Positions 56,959 through 64,000 of a DNA stretch of 64,000 nt are shown here, one piece after another (the first letter of the stretch is position 1; each line of letters starts with the position of its first letter). Below the pieces are notes generated by a model, which ran no database searches, was not told the DNA's origin, and saw nothing but the letters and a program-made list of their open reading frames with translations. The stretch is from positions 19,431 through 83,430 of the forward strand of contig JABDBE010000006.1 of assembly GCA_013288805.1 (NCBI GenBank), read 5' to 3'. The position numbers were made by a program, and so were the translations under genes. Source of the stretch: Acidobacteriota bacterium (GTDB taxonomy: Bacteria > Acidobacteriota > Terriglobia > Terriglobales > Acidobacteriaceae).

Positions 56959-58470
56959 GTGAGAAACCTCACGCTGCAGTCGAAGTCAGTCGGTAGCCTG
57001 GTCACTCTTCTCGGATTTTTATTACTTCCAGCCTTTGCATCCGCACAGTCCGTAAACCTGACCTGGGACCCCAGCAACTCCCAGAACATCGTGGGATACA
57101 ACGTTTATCGTGGCGGTAGCCCCAACGGTCCCTATACGAAACTCAATTCGACTCTCGATCCCAACACCGCCTATTCCGACAGCACGGTCCAGGCCGGCAA
57201 AACCTATTACTACGTAACCACCGCGGTCGACAGTCAAGGGGTTGAGAGCGGTTATTCGAATCAGTCGGAAGCCTCTATTCCCGGCGGCGGCTCCGGATCG
57301 GAAAATAGCTTGTATAGCTTCGCCGGAGGCAACGATCCCAAGCTCCCTTATGCCGGCCTGATTTTCGACAAGGCTGGTAATCTCTACGGCACCACGGAAT
57401 TTGGTGGAACCGACAATCAGGGCACGGTCTTTGAAATAACACCCAACTCGAATGGTGGTTGGACCGAAAGCGTGCTTTACAACTTCACCGGCAGCGAGGA
57501 CGGAGCCCAGCCCTACGGCAGCCTTGCGTTCGATTCATCCGGCAACCTGTATGGCACGACCAATTTCGGCGGCAGCACCAACTGCAATCTGGGATGCGGC
57601 ACTGTCTTCAAGCTCACACCCAGTTCCGGCGGTTGGACCGAATCCGTGCTCTACACTTTCAGCGGAGGCAGCGATGGCCGCGAACCTTACGCTCGATTGC
57701 TCCTCGACGCTTCTGGCAACCTTTATGGTACGACCTTGCTTGGCGGCACTATTGGTTCGGTCTGCAGTTCCGGTTGTGGCACGGTCTTCAAGTTGACCCA
57801 CGGATCCAGTGGCTGGACCGAAAGCGTTCTCTATGCGTTTGAAGGCGGAGCCGACGGAGCCTCACCTTACGACGGACTTGCCTTTGACCCCGCCGGCAAT
57901 CTTTACGGTACAGCCTACGCGGGTGGCGCTTCTGCCAACGGCGCCATCTTCAAGCTCACCCCGGGTTCCAGCGGCTGGACCGAGAGCGTCATTCACTCCT
58001 TCTCCGGCGGCTACGACGGAACCCATCCCTATGGCGACCTGATCCTCGACACCACCGGCAATCTCTACGGTACTGCCTACCAGGGCGGCCACCAGGGATA
58101 CGGCATTGTCTTTCAATTGCAGCCCAACTCGAATGGTCGATGGAAAGAAAAATTGCTCCACGGTTTCGCCAATACTCCCGCAGGAAATCCCGTTGCAGGC
58201 CTGGTCATGGACACTGCTGGTAATCTCTACGGCACAACCATGCTGGGTGCCGTCACCAGTACCTGTACAAACGGTTGCGGCGCGCTGTTCAAGCTGACGC
58301 CCTCAACCGGCGGCGCTTGGACCTACAAAGTCGTCCATGATTTCGGGCAGGGAACCGACGGATACCATCCCACCGGCGATCTGATTCTCGACTCTACCGG
58401 CAATCTCTACGGCACTACGCAAGCGGGCGGAGCCCAGGGATCCGGCATGGTATTTCAGATCATGCACTAG
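56959..58470 (+). CDS. Secreted GloVer protein, paralogue 3, with fibronectin type III domain
   Basis: 503 aa from a GTG at 56959, chosen for AGAGAGG 7 bases upstream and because it begins a signal peptide (SLVTLLGFLLLPAFASAQ). Residues ~30-115 form a fibronectin type III domain (SVNLTWDPSNSQNIVGYNVYRGG, KTYYYVTTAVDSQGVESGYSNQ). Seven GloVer repeats follow (GNLYGTTEFGG to GNLYGTTQAGG), nearly regular at about 50 residues. The FN3 module is absent from the other two paralogues. Exported; ligand unknown. Confidence 0.88.
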   Translation: MRNLTLQSKSVGSLVTLLGFLLLPAFASAQSVNLTWDPSNSQNIVGYNVYRGGSPNGPYTKLNSTLDPNTAYSDSTVQAGKTYYYVTTAVDSQGVESGYSNQSEASIPGGGSGSENSLYSFAGGNDPKLPYAGLIFDKAGNLYGTTEFGGTDNQGTVFEITPNSNGGWTESVLYNFTGSEDGAQPYGSLAFDSSGNLYGTTNFGGSTNCNLGCGTVFKLTPSSGGWTESVLYTFSGGSDGREPYARLLLDASGNLYGTTLLGGTIGSVCSSGCGTVFKLTHGSSGWTESVLYAFEGGADGASPYDGLAFDPAGNLYGTAYAGGASANGAIFKLTPGSSGWTESVIHSFSGGYDGTHPYGDLILDTTGNLYGTAYQGGHQGYGIVFQLQPNSNGRWKEKLLHGFANTPAGNPVAGLVMDTAGNLYGTTMLGAVTSTCTNGCGALFKLTPSTGGAWTYKVVHDFGQGTDGYHPTGDLILDSTGNLYGTTQAGGAQGSGMVFQIMH

Positions 58471-58506
58471 GGTCACTGTACTGCTTTTCAGGCAAGAATA
58501 AAATCG

Positions 58507-58546
58507 CGGGGTGCCCCACCTTTGCGTTCTTTGCAAAGGTGGGAGC
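58507..58546. repeat. Dispersed hairpin repeat, family C, copy 2 (also convergent terminator)
   Basis: gcggggtgccccacctttgc, gttctt loop, then gcaaaggtgggag. The stem CCCACCTTTGC/GCAAAGGTGGG is perfect. It lies between the convergent GloVer 3 and alpha-glucosidase genes, so it can act as a terminator for either strand. Confidence 0.65.
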
Positions 58547-58554
58547 ACTGCCCG

Positions 58555-60249
58555 TCACTTCGAAACCGCACCCACATAAACCGAAAACGGCTGCAGGGAC
58601 AGATGTGAAAGCGAAACCTTCGATCCCCCGCCCATCGTCGTAAAGAGCGTGCTTGCGCTCTGCACCGCAAACCCCTGAGGCCCAAGATCGAAACTCACCC
58701 GCTGCGGCTGCGACGACATATTCAGAACCACGAGCACCGCCTCATTCTTATAGCGCCGCAAATAAGAAAGCACGTTCGTATCGTTCTCATTAACCGCCAC
58801 ATAATCCCCATCGAGCAGAGCTCGATTCTGATGCCGCAAAGCCAGCAGTCTCCGATAGACCTGCAGAACCGACGCCGGATCCTTAAGCTCGCTCGCCACG
58901 TTCACCTTCTTATAGCTAAGCGGAACCGGCAGCCAAGGCGTCCCTCGCGTAAAACCCGCGTTCGCGCTGCCGTCCCACTGCATCGGAGTGCGCTCCCCGT
59001 CGCGGCCTTTTTCCTGCGGCCAGCCCACCCGCCCAATCGGATCCTTCACATCTTCCTTCCGCACCGGATCGTTATTCTCCATCCCAATCTCTTCGCCGTA
59101 ATACATGATCGGCGTGCCCCGCAACGTCAAATAAAGTGACGCCATCAATTTCTCGATCGCCCGATTATTCTTTCCATCCCCATACCGCACCGACGAACGC
59201 ACGATGTCGTGATTGCTCAGCACGAACACCGGCCAGCCTCCCGCCGAATCGACGGCCGCAATCTGCCGGCGAAATTCCGCCGCCGAAAGTCTGTCAACCT
59301 TAGTGAACATGAAGTCCATCGGCATCTGCAGTTCGTCGCCGTGGTCGCCATAGTATTGCTTCAGCTCGCTCACGTCTTTGGTCCAGGTTTCGCCAATCAG
59401 CACAGCATTACTTTCGTCCGCGACCTTTCGCAGATCACGCAGAACGACGTGTACCTCCGGCAGCTTCGTGTTATAAACATTCTCCTCAACCGGATCGCCC
59501 AATTTATCCCGCCCCGGCAGCACCGGATTATCGCGCAGCCCCGGATCCTCAAACAGCGTATCCACCGCATCCAGACGGAATCCAGCCACACCGCGCTTGT
59601 ACCACCAGCGCGTCACATCGAACATGGCATCGTGCACCGCCGGGTTGCGCCAGTTCAAGTCCGGCTGCTGCGCATAGAAATAGTGGTAGAAATATTGCCC
59701 GGTCTTCGCATCCCAAGTCCACGCCGATCCGCCAAAGGTTGAAACCCAATTGTTCGGCGGAGCCGAGCCCTTGCCGTCGTGCCACATGTACCAATCGCGC
59801 TTAGCCGAGGTGCGTGACGACCGCGAATCAATAAACCAAGCATGCTGATCCGACGTATGGTTCATCACAAAATCCATAATGATGCGAATGCCACGCTTCT
59901 GCGCCTCCTGTTGCAGCCGATCAAAATCCGCCAGCGTTCCGTACATAGGATCGATATTCTCGTAATCCGAAACGTCATACCCAAAATCCACCTGCGGCGA
60001 CGGATAGCACGGCGTAATCCAAATCGCATCCACGCCCAGACTCTTCAGATAATCCAGCTTCGAAGCAATGCCATTCAAATCGCCAATGCCGTCGTTATTG
60101 CTGTCCATGAAACTCCGCGGATAAATCTCATAAAACACCGCATGCTGCCACCACTGATGCCCCTCCGCGTCAACCGCCTGAGTCTGCGCGAGAGCCGCAG
60201 AACAAAAACCAGCAACCAACAAAACCAGCCCCACAAACTTGCACAACAT
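58555..60249 (-). CDS. Secreted GH13 alpha-glucosidase / oligo-1,6-glucosidase
   Basis: 564 aa with a signal peptide (FVGLVLLVAGFCSAALAQ). GH13 catalytic residues: nucleophile D227 (GFRLDAVD), acid/base E287 (VLIGETWT) and D348 (LSNHDIVR). IYPRSFMDSNNDGIGDLNG and ITPCYPSPQVDFGYDVSDY match the alpha-glucosidase subfamilies (oligo-1,6-glucosidase or trehalose-type). Cleaves alpha-1,4 or alpha-1,6 oligosaccharides outside the cytoplasm. Linkage cannot be told from sequence alone. ATG start. Confidence 0.94.
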   Translation of the reverse strand: MLCKFVGLVLLVAGFCSAALAQTQAVDAEGHQWWQHAVFYEIYPRSFMDSNNDGIGDLNGIASKLDYLKSLGVDAIWITPCYPSPQVDFGYDVSDYENIDPMYGTLADFDRLQQEAQKRGIRIIMDFVMNHTSDQHAWFIDSRSSRTSAKRDWYMWHDGKGSAPPNNWVSTFGGSAWTWDAKTGQYFYHYFYAQQPDLNWRNPAVHDAMFDVTRWWYKRGVAGFRLDAVDTLFEDPGLRDNPVLPGRDKLGDPVEENVYNTKLPEVHVVLRDLRKVADESNAVLIGETWTKDVSELKQYYGDHGDELQMPMDFMFTKVDRLSAAEFRRQIAAVDSAGGWPVFVLSNHDIVRSSVRYGDGKNNRAIEKLMASLYLTLRGTPIMYYGEEIGMENNDPVRKEDVKDPIGRVGWPQEKGRDGERTPMQWDGSANAGFTRGTPWLPVPLSYKKVNVASELKDPASVLQVYRRLLALRHQNRALLDGDYVAVNENDTNVLSYLRRYKNEAVLVVLNMSSQPQRVSFDLGPQGFAVQSASTLFTTMGGGSKVSLSHLSLQPFSVYVGAVSK

Positions 60250-60377
60250 GAGAACGTCCTCCCGGAATAGAAAACAGTAGCCGCAAGTCTAGCTCAGCAA
60301 GCAACCAGAACGACCATGCTCCCACGTGGAGACAGCCGCCCCCGGCGGTACAACCGAGCGAAGCTCGGCAGTTGGCC

Positions 60378-60719
60378 TCAGCGCACTCCCAATAAAATCC
60401 CCAGATATGCCCGAACCTTGGTCAGCAGCGCAGGATCTGCTTTGGAGTGAAACGCTGCCTTTCGTGCCGCCCAATCCATGCTCTTAAGATGATCGACCAG
60501 CACTGCGCCCTCGACTTTACTCACCGTAGCGGGCAGTGCGAACGGATACGGCTTTCGCCGGCTAGTGAGTGGGCACACGATCGCAAGTCCGCTGGCGCGG
60601 TTATAATTCCGCTCAGTAACTACGAGGGCCGGACGCCGTTTGGCCTGCCCACGCCCGACTTGGGGATCAAAGTCAATCCAAATGATGTCGCCTGCTTCCG
60701 GAACATAGCGAGCTACCAT
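60378..60719 (-). CDS. MazF-family endoribonuclease toxin
   Basis: 113 aa. Signatures of the MazF/PemK fold: GDIIWIDFDPQVGRGQAKRRPALVVTERNYN at the N-terminus, PLTSRRKPYPFALP, and DHLKSMDWAARKA near residue 75. Cleaves RNA, blocked by the partner antitoxin. Its start overlaps the antitoxin stop by 7 bases, a typical toxin-antitoxin arrangement. Confidence 0.93.
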   Translation of the reverse strand: MVARYVPEAGDIIWIDFDPQVGRGQAKRRPALVVTERNYNRASGLAIVCPLTSRRKPYPFALPATVSKVEGAVLVDHLKSMDWAARKAAFHSKADPALLTKVRAYLGILLGVR

Positions 60720-60961
60720 TCGACGGATTCCTTTCCTCTTGCTGGCCCGCTCGGGATTTCGTCGTAGCGGTTCTCCGGAGTAATTTGCGCCACCATCTCC
60801 TTCAAGCTCGGAACCCGTTCTTTCCGGCGAACCTCGATGTGTCCGTCATCCACTTCAATCACAATCGCATCGCCCTCACGCACCCCCGCTGCCTCAGCCA
60901 CCGGCTTGGGAATCCGCACCGCCAAACTGTTGCCCCATTTAACGATCTGCGCTTCAGCCAT
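60713..60961 (-). CDS. MazE/AbrB-family antitoxin
   Basis: 82 aa from the ATG at 60961, preceded by AGGAGG at 6 bases. AbrB-like fold: MAEAQIVKWGNSLAVRIPKPVAEAAGVREGDAIVIEVDDGHIEV. The acidic/flexible C-terminal half binds the toxin. Expected to bind its own promoter. A longer in-frame start at 61048 would run into that promoter region. Confidence 0.92.
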   Translation of the reverse strand: MAEAQIVKWGNSLAVRIPKPVAEAAGVREGDAIVIEVDDGHIEVRRKERVPSLKEMVAQITPENRYDEIPSGPARGKESVEW

Positions 60962-60978
60962 TGGACGCCTCCTGACGA

Positions 60979-61017
60979 TATACGCAGTATACACCGACAT
61001 ATCTACAACGTATATAC
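60979..61017. promoter_or_regulatory. Candidate MazEF operator palindromes
   Basis: TATACGCAGTATA at 60979-60991 (TATAC/GTATA arms around GCA) and GTATATAC at 61010-61017 (perfect palindrome). They lie just upstream of the antitoxin gene, where an AbrB-type antitoxin should autorepress. Confidence 0.5.
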
Positions 61018-61060
61018 CAAGCCTCGGAACCTTTGATTCCGAGGACACGTCGCCCCAAGC

Positions 61061-61504
61061 CTATCGCCGCTCCGAATCGGCTCCCAACCGCCACCACGCC
61101 TCACGATACTTTTCGTACCGCCCGCCCCCTCCCGGATAGAACTTCAAACACTTTCGCGGCGCAAACGCCTTCACCGGGATGATGTACCACAAATCCAACG
61201 GAACAATGTACACCGCCAGAAAATCGATCTCATCCGCCGTATACGGCGCCGTGCACCCGCGCGCCGTGATGGTGTATCGTTTCTCGCCCACATATCGCGT
61301 CGACTTCACCTGCACCCGTAACAAACGTTTTCCCGTGCCCACCACCAGGTCATAACGCTCGCTGTCTCCCCAGGGCGTCAACACGCTCAACCCTAGCCCA
61401 GTCGCTTTGTGCAAAAAAGCCGCCTCCGCCTACTCCCCCGACCACTTCCGCGTGTCTCCCGCAGCTGCAATGTCCCCCACCCAAATCGCATCCTGTAACT
61501 CCAT
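61061..61504 (-). pseudogene. PD-(D/E)XK endonuclease, second copy, disabled by one amber codon
   Basis: Starts MELQDAIWVGDIAAAGDTRK at 61504, reaches a TAG at 61432-61430, then continues in frame as AEAAFLHKATGLG, GDSERYDLVVGTG, LRVQVKS, ADEIDFLAVYI and WYIIPV to 61061. The downstream part aligns throughout with the intact gene at 8810-9346. There the position is GELAELAF; here it is GE-stop-AEAAF, which fits a single TTG-to-TAG change. Unless the amber is read through, only a 24-residue peptide is made; a downstream restart would lack E33's equivalent region. Confidence 0.8.
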
Positions 61505-61527
61505 ATTCACCCCATTTTTTGAGCAAT

Positions 61528-61592
61528 AAAAAAGGGTCCGGCAGAAGCCGCACCCAGGTTCTCGCAAAGTTATAAACCCAGACTGTATTATA
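61528..61592 (-). promoter_or_regulatory. Extended -10 promoter and terminator-like hairpin in nuclease pseudogene leader, copy 2
   Basis: On the minus strand TGATATAAT (-10 at 61592-61587, extended by TG) precedes the stem GGGTGCGG (61555-61548) / GGACCC-type arm (61540-61534), then TTTTTTATTG. Twelve bases (CCTTTTTTATTG) are identical to the leader of copy 1 at 9358, although the stems differ. Confidence 0.65.
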
Positions 61593-61626
61593 TCACACCC
61601 AACCAAATTCCCATCAAACAATCCAT

Positions 61627-61655
61627 GTGGCGCGGGCGCCCTCGCCCGCGTGCGG
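61627..61655. repeat. Dispersed repeat family D, copy 2
   Basis: gtggcgcgggcgccctcgcc cgcgtgcgg, the opposite orientation of the copy at 46733-46764. Lies upstream of the HAF-repeat gene. Confidence 0.5.
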
Positions 61656-61800
61656 CCGCCATCTCGCTGCCCAGAAAACGGGATGCAAGCTATTTCGCAT
61701 TGACGCGAGCAGTAATTGCGGGGGTACAATGGCAGTCGTTTTCCGGTCAAAAAGGAAGATTCCAATCCGGGGCTCAATTGAAACTCAAAAGGAGATCTCC

Positions 61801-62928
61801 ATGAAATCCAGAACTTTGACCCTGTTTACCGCGGCGACCTTATTCGCCGCGCTGGCGATTACAGTTCAACTCTCTGCCCAGACAAGCCCAAGTAAAATCA
61901 TCACGTTCAACGCTCCCGGAGCGGGCAAAAGCGCTGGCCAAGGTACCCTCGGCATCGGCATCCTTTCGTCGGGTGCGATAGTCGGGTATTACAGTGACGC
62001 TGGCACCGTGTATCACGGATTTCTGCGCGCCAGCAACGGCAAAATCACGACCTTCAACGCTCCCGGCGCAGGCAAAGTCGCCGGCGCAGGCACAGTTCCA
62101 TTCGGCATCAACCCCTCGGGTGCGATCGCCGGGTACTATATTGACGCACACACGGTGCTTCACGGATTCCTGCGCGCTACCGATGGCAAAATCACGACCT
62201 TCAACGCTCCCAACGCGGGCAAAAACGCCGGACAAGGCACATTTGCCTCGAACATTAACATCGCCGGGACAATCGCGGGATACTACGTCGACGCGAGCAA
62301 TGTAAATCACGGCTTCTCGCGCGCCGCTGATGGCACCTTCACGACCTTCGACGCTCCGGGCGCGGGCAGAGCTCCCGGCCAGGGCACCTTCACTGACTTT
62401 TTCTCGGGTCTGAATCAAGAAGGGGCGATCACCGGAGACTACATTGACTCCAAGAATGTCTATCACGGCTACGTGCGCGCCGCCGATGGCACTTTCACGA
62501 CCTTCAATGTTTCGGGTTCAGGCACTAACCGACTCGAGGGTACCGAACCTGCAAGCATCAACAACGGGGGTGCAGTCACGGGAGAATACATAGACACGAG
62601 CGGCGTCTATCACGGCTTCCTGCGCGCTCCCGACGGCGCCATAACCAAGTTCAACGTTGCAGGCGCGGGCAAAGCCGCCGGCCAAGGGACTATACCTTCG
62701 AATCTCAATCCAACGGACGCGATCGCGGGTTACTACCTTGACGCCAGTGACGTGTACCACGGCTTCCTGCGTGCCGAGAACGGCAGCATCACAAAGTTTG
62801 ATGCTCCGGGTGCAGGCACCGGCGGTTTTCAGGGAACTCTCCCATATTCCAATGACTCGGTGGGAGGTATCGCGGGGTACTTCGTGGACTCAAAAGGCGC
62901 GTATCACGGCTTTCTGCGAACGCCATAA
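61801..62928 (+). CDS. Secreted seven-repeat protein of the HAF type
   Basis: 375 aa from the ATG at 61801, with AAGGAG 6 bases upstream. Signal peptide TLTLFTAATLFAALAITVQLSAQ. Seven repeats of 47-52 residues follow, each with xITxFNAPGAGxxxGQGT, a GxIAGYYxDA strand and VYHGFLRAxDG. Resembles the extracellular HAF repeat (TIGR02913). Probably a beta-propeller. DNA repeats are similar but not identical, so copies can recombine. Function unknown. Confidence 0.85.
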   Translation: MKSRTLTLFTAATLFAALAITVQLSAQTSPSKIITFNAPGAGKSAGQGTLGIGILSSGAIVGYYSDAGTVYHGFLRASNGKITTFNAPGAGKVAGAGTVPFGINPSGAIAGYYIDAHTVLHGFLRATDGKITTFNAPNAGKNAGQGTFASNINIAGTIAGYYVDASNVNHGFSRAADGTFTTFDAPGAGRAPGQGTFTDFFSGLNQEGAITGDYIDSKNVYHGYVRAADGTFTTFNVSGSGTNRLEGTEPASINNGGAVTGEYIDTSGVYHGFLRAPDGAITKFNVAGAGKAAGQGTIPSNLNPTDAIAGYYLDASDVYHGFLRAENGSITKFDAPGAGTGGFQGTLPYSNDSVGGIAGYFVDSKGAYHGFLRTP

Positions 62929-63003
62929 GCCCCGTAGGTAGGCGTAGCGCGGACAATCCTGTACGCACCACACGCCGATAGGGCCATTGCTCCTGGAACA
63001 AAA

Positions 63004-63032
63004 AAAGGCCCCGCTCGTAGAGCAGGGCCTTT
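63004..63032 (-). terminator. Rho-independent terminator after the DUF2442 pseudogene
   Basis: AAAGGCCC (63004-63011) pairs with GGGCCTTT (63025-63032), with an inner GCTC/GAGC stem and a GTA loop. On the minus strand a T-run follows. It lies just past 63047, where the restored DUF2442 frame ends. Confidence 0.75.
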
Positions 63033-63046
63033 GATCTAGCCGCAAG

Positions 63047-63345
63047 CTAAAGGCTGGTAGCTGACAGACTGCCCCTACTTCGAGTGAACCGACGTCTTGG
63101 CGCATGCGCGCCACGCAACAATCCTTCCGTGCTTAAATCTTCGTCCAAGTCGGGCCAGTAAATCCCATAACACCGCCAGCAATTTTCCAATTCTGGCGCT
63201 GGGCGGAAGTAGCGTTGAGCAGCCGTGGATACCAGACCAGAGGCACAGCGATGACGCGACCGTCGCGCGGACTCACGCTGAGCGTATCGTCCGTGGACTG
63301 CACGTCGAGCACACGCTCATCAGCCGCCGATGCCGAAAAACTCAT
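63047..63345 (-). pseudogene. DUF2442 protein, frameshifted
   Basis: The first 60 codons read DGRVIAVPLVWYPRLLNATSAQRQNWKIAGG, the DUF2442 core. The frame then slips into a short unrelated tail. Shifting one base restores YGIYWPDLDEDLSTEGLLRG, the expected family ending, and runs to a stop at 63047. The observed ggcggtgttatggg fits loss of one G from ggcggtggttatggg. DUF2442 proteins usually accompany DUF4160 genes in small toxin-antitoxin-like pairs; no DUF4160 gene is seen here. Confidence 0.75.
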
Positions 63346-63493
63346 TCCATGCCTCCAAAGTTTCCCGCCTTACTCTACACAATTGATTGTATCGTGACGG
63401 GTAGTGCGGCTTCGCTGGTTTGCGGGCGGGGACTCATGGAGTCATTCTAGCGCGGGGGAGCAGTATGACATCCAAAGAAGCGACCGAGTGCGG

Positions 63494-64000
63494 CTACGCT
63501 AGGGACAATTTCCTAAGCTCTTTTCGGGTGAGCTGAACATTGAATATGGACGCACTGCCTTTGCGCTCAAGCTCTAACAGTGCCTCATCTATCGAGCTCG
63601 GCGAAATGTACAGATCATCCTCCAGAAACGATCGTAGATCATCGCTTTCCGCGAAGCGTCTCGCAGGCACAACCCCTCCGGGGCCACTAAACGGGGCAAA
63701 AGTTACAGCGTAGCTATACCCCTGAGCCTTGCTGCTCCGAACGATGTGGACGGTTCCCTCCGTCCGGAGCTTAACGTCTCGTTCGAGAGCTTTAACCAGA
63801 GGGTCGGCCGGGCTCGTCACAGACAGCCGCCTGATAGGGACGTCCTTGTAAATGCCTGCATCCTGTAGAGCCTGAAAGACCCGGTCGTAGGACTTACGCG
63901 GGCCGCGGCTGTCGTACCACGGAGTCGCAATCACCAACTGCCACTCTTGCAACGGCTCGACGTAGTTCAAGTCGCAGAGGGTGACCGGAATCTTCGCCCT
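63494..64000 (-). CDS. Unknown protein, N-terminus off window
   Basis: At least 168 residues visible to the stop at 63494. The frame is open to the window edge (RAKIPVTLCDLNYVEPLQEW), so the true start is probably upstream. Contains VIATPWYDSRGPRKSYDRVFQALQDAGIY and a C-terminal acidic helical region (SIDEALLELERKGSASIFNVQLTRKEL). No family recognised. Neither orientation nor neighbours suggest a role. Confidence 0.6.
   Translation of the reverse strand, partial: RAKIPVTLCDLNYVEPLQEWQLVIATPWYDSRGPRKSYDRVFQALQDAGIYKDVPIRRLSVTSPADPLVKALERDVKLRTEGTVHIVRSSKAQGYSYAVTFAPFSGPGGVVPARRFAESDDLRSFLEDDLYISPSSIDEALLELERKGSASIFNVQLTRKELRKLSLA

Noticed and set aside
1..64000. CRISPR array, tRNA, rRNA, integrase or attachment site
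   Set aside because: None found: the short repeats seen are dispersed or in 2-3 tandem units without regular spacers, and no cloverleaf or integrase was recognised.

Overview
The window looks like chromosomal DNA of a soil-type Acidobacteriota (Terriglobia / Koribacter-like). This rests on gene content: a Ser/Thr kinase fused to a TolB-like propeller, VWFA-related secreted proteins, GloVer (TIGR03803) and HAF repeat proteins, intron-type PD-(D/E)XK nucleases, a DUF5715 protein, and many short GC-rich dispersed intergenic repeats. No rRNA, tRNA, CRISPR array, phage or intact insertion sequence was recognised.

Layout. 0-2.4 kb: a LytS-type histidine kinase and the first bases of its response regulator (both cut by the window edge), tadA and a stand-alone nuoI. 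2.4-6.9 kb: a polyamine cluster of agmatine deiminase, N-carbamoylputrescine amidase, a deoxyhypusine-synthase-like enzyme and pyruvoyl arginine decarboxylase. Together these can take arginine to putrescine and probably on to a larger polyamine. 7-14 kb: a small Cys-containing secreted protein, a POTRA-only protein, a PD-(D/E)XK nuclease, the kinase-propeller protein, a LysR regulator and an envelope protein. 14-24.2 kb: central metabolism (icd, mdh, sdhCAB) interleaved with two cyclophilins, a membrane dipeptidase and the DUF5715 protein. 24.3-31.3 kb: rdgB, two polytopic membrane proteins, a PilZ protein, a small conserved protein and a cupredoxin-like protein. 31.3-38.9 kb: a three-gene RND efflux operon with two different pump subunits. 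38.9-45.1 kb: a GNAT protein with an odd insertion, a DCC-family protein, acetyl-CoA synthetase, small proteins and an MFS transporter.

45.2-58.5 kb: an ECF sigma/anti-sigma pair, then three GloVer-repeat secreted proteins interspersed with an AraC regulator, a CPBP protease, a VWFA protein and a zinc-ribbon/Sel1-like protein. 58.5-64 kb: a secreted GH13 alpha-glucosidase, a MazEF-type toxin-antitoxin pair, a second PD-(D/E)XK gene killed by one amber codon, a HAF-repeat secreted protein, a frameshifted DUF2442 gene and a truncated unknown gene.

The observations most worth a second look are these: (i) the polyamine cluster with a bacterial deoxyhypusine-synthase homologue that keeps the catalytic lysine; (ii) the shared terminator-like hairpin plus a common 12-base tract in the 5' leaders of both PD-(D/E)XK genes; (iii) four secreted repeat proteins that each have exactly seven repeats, three of them paralogues near a sigma/anti-sigma pair; (iv) several dispersed repeat families, one forming a tandem array over the apparent 5' end of the amidase gene and another a large palindrome between convergent genes.
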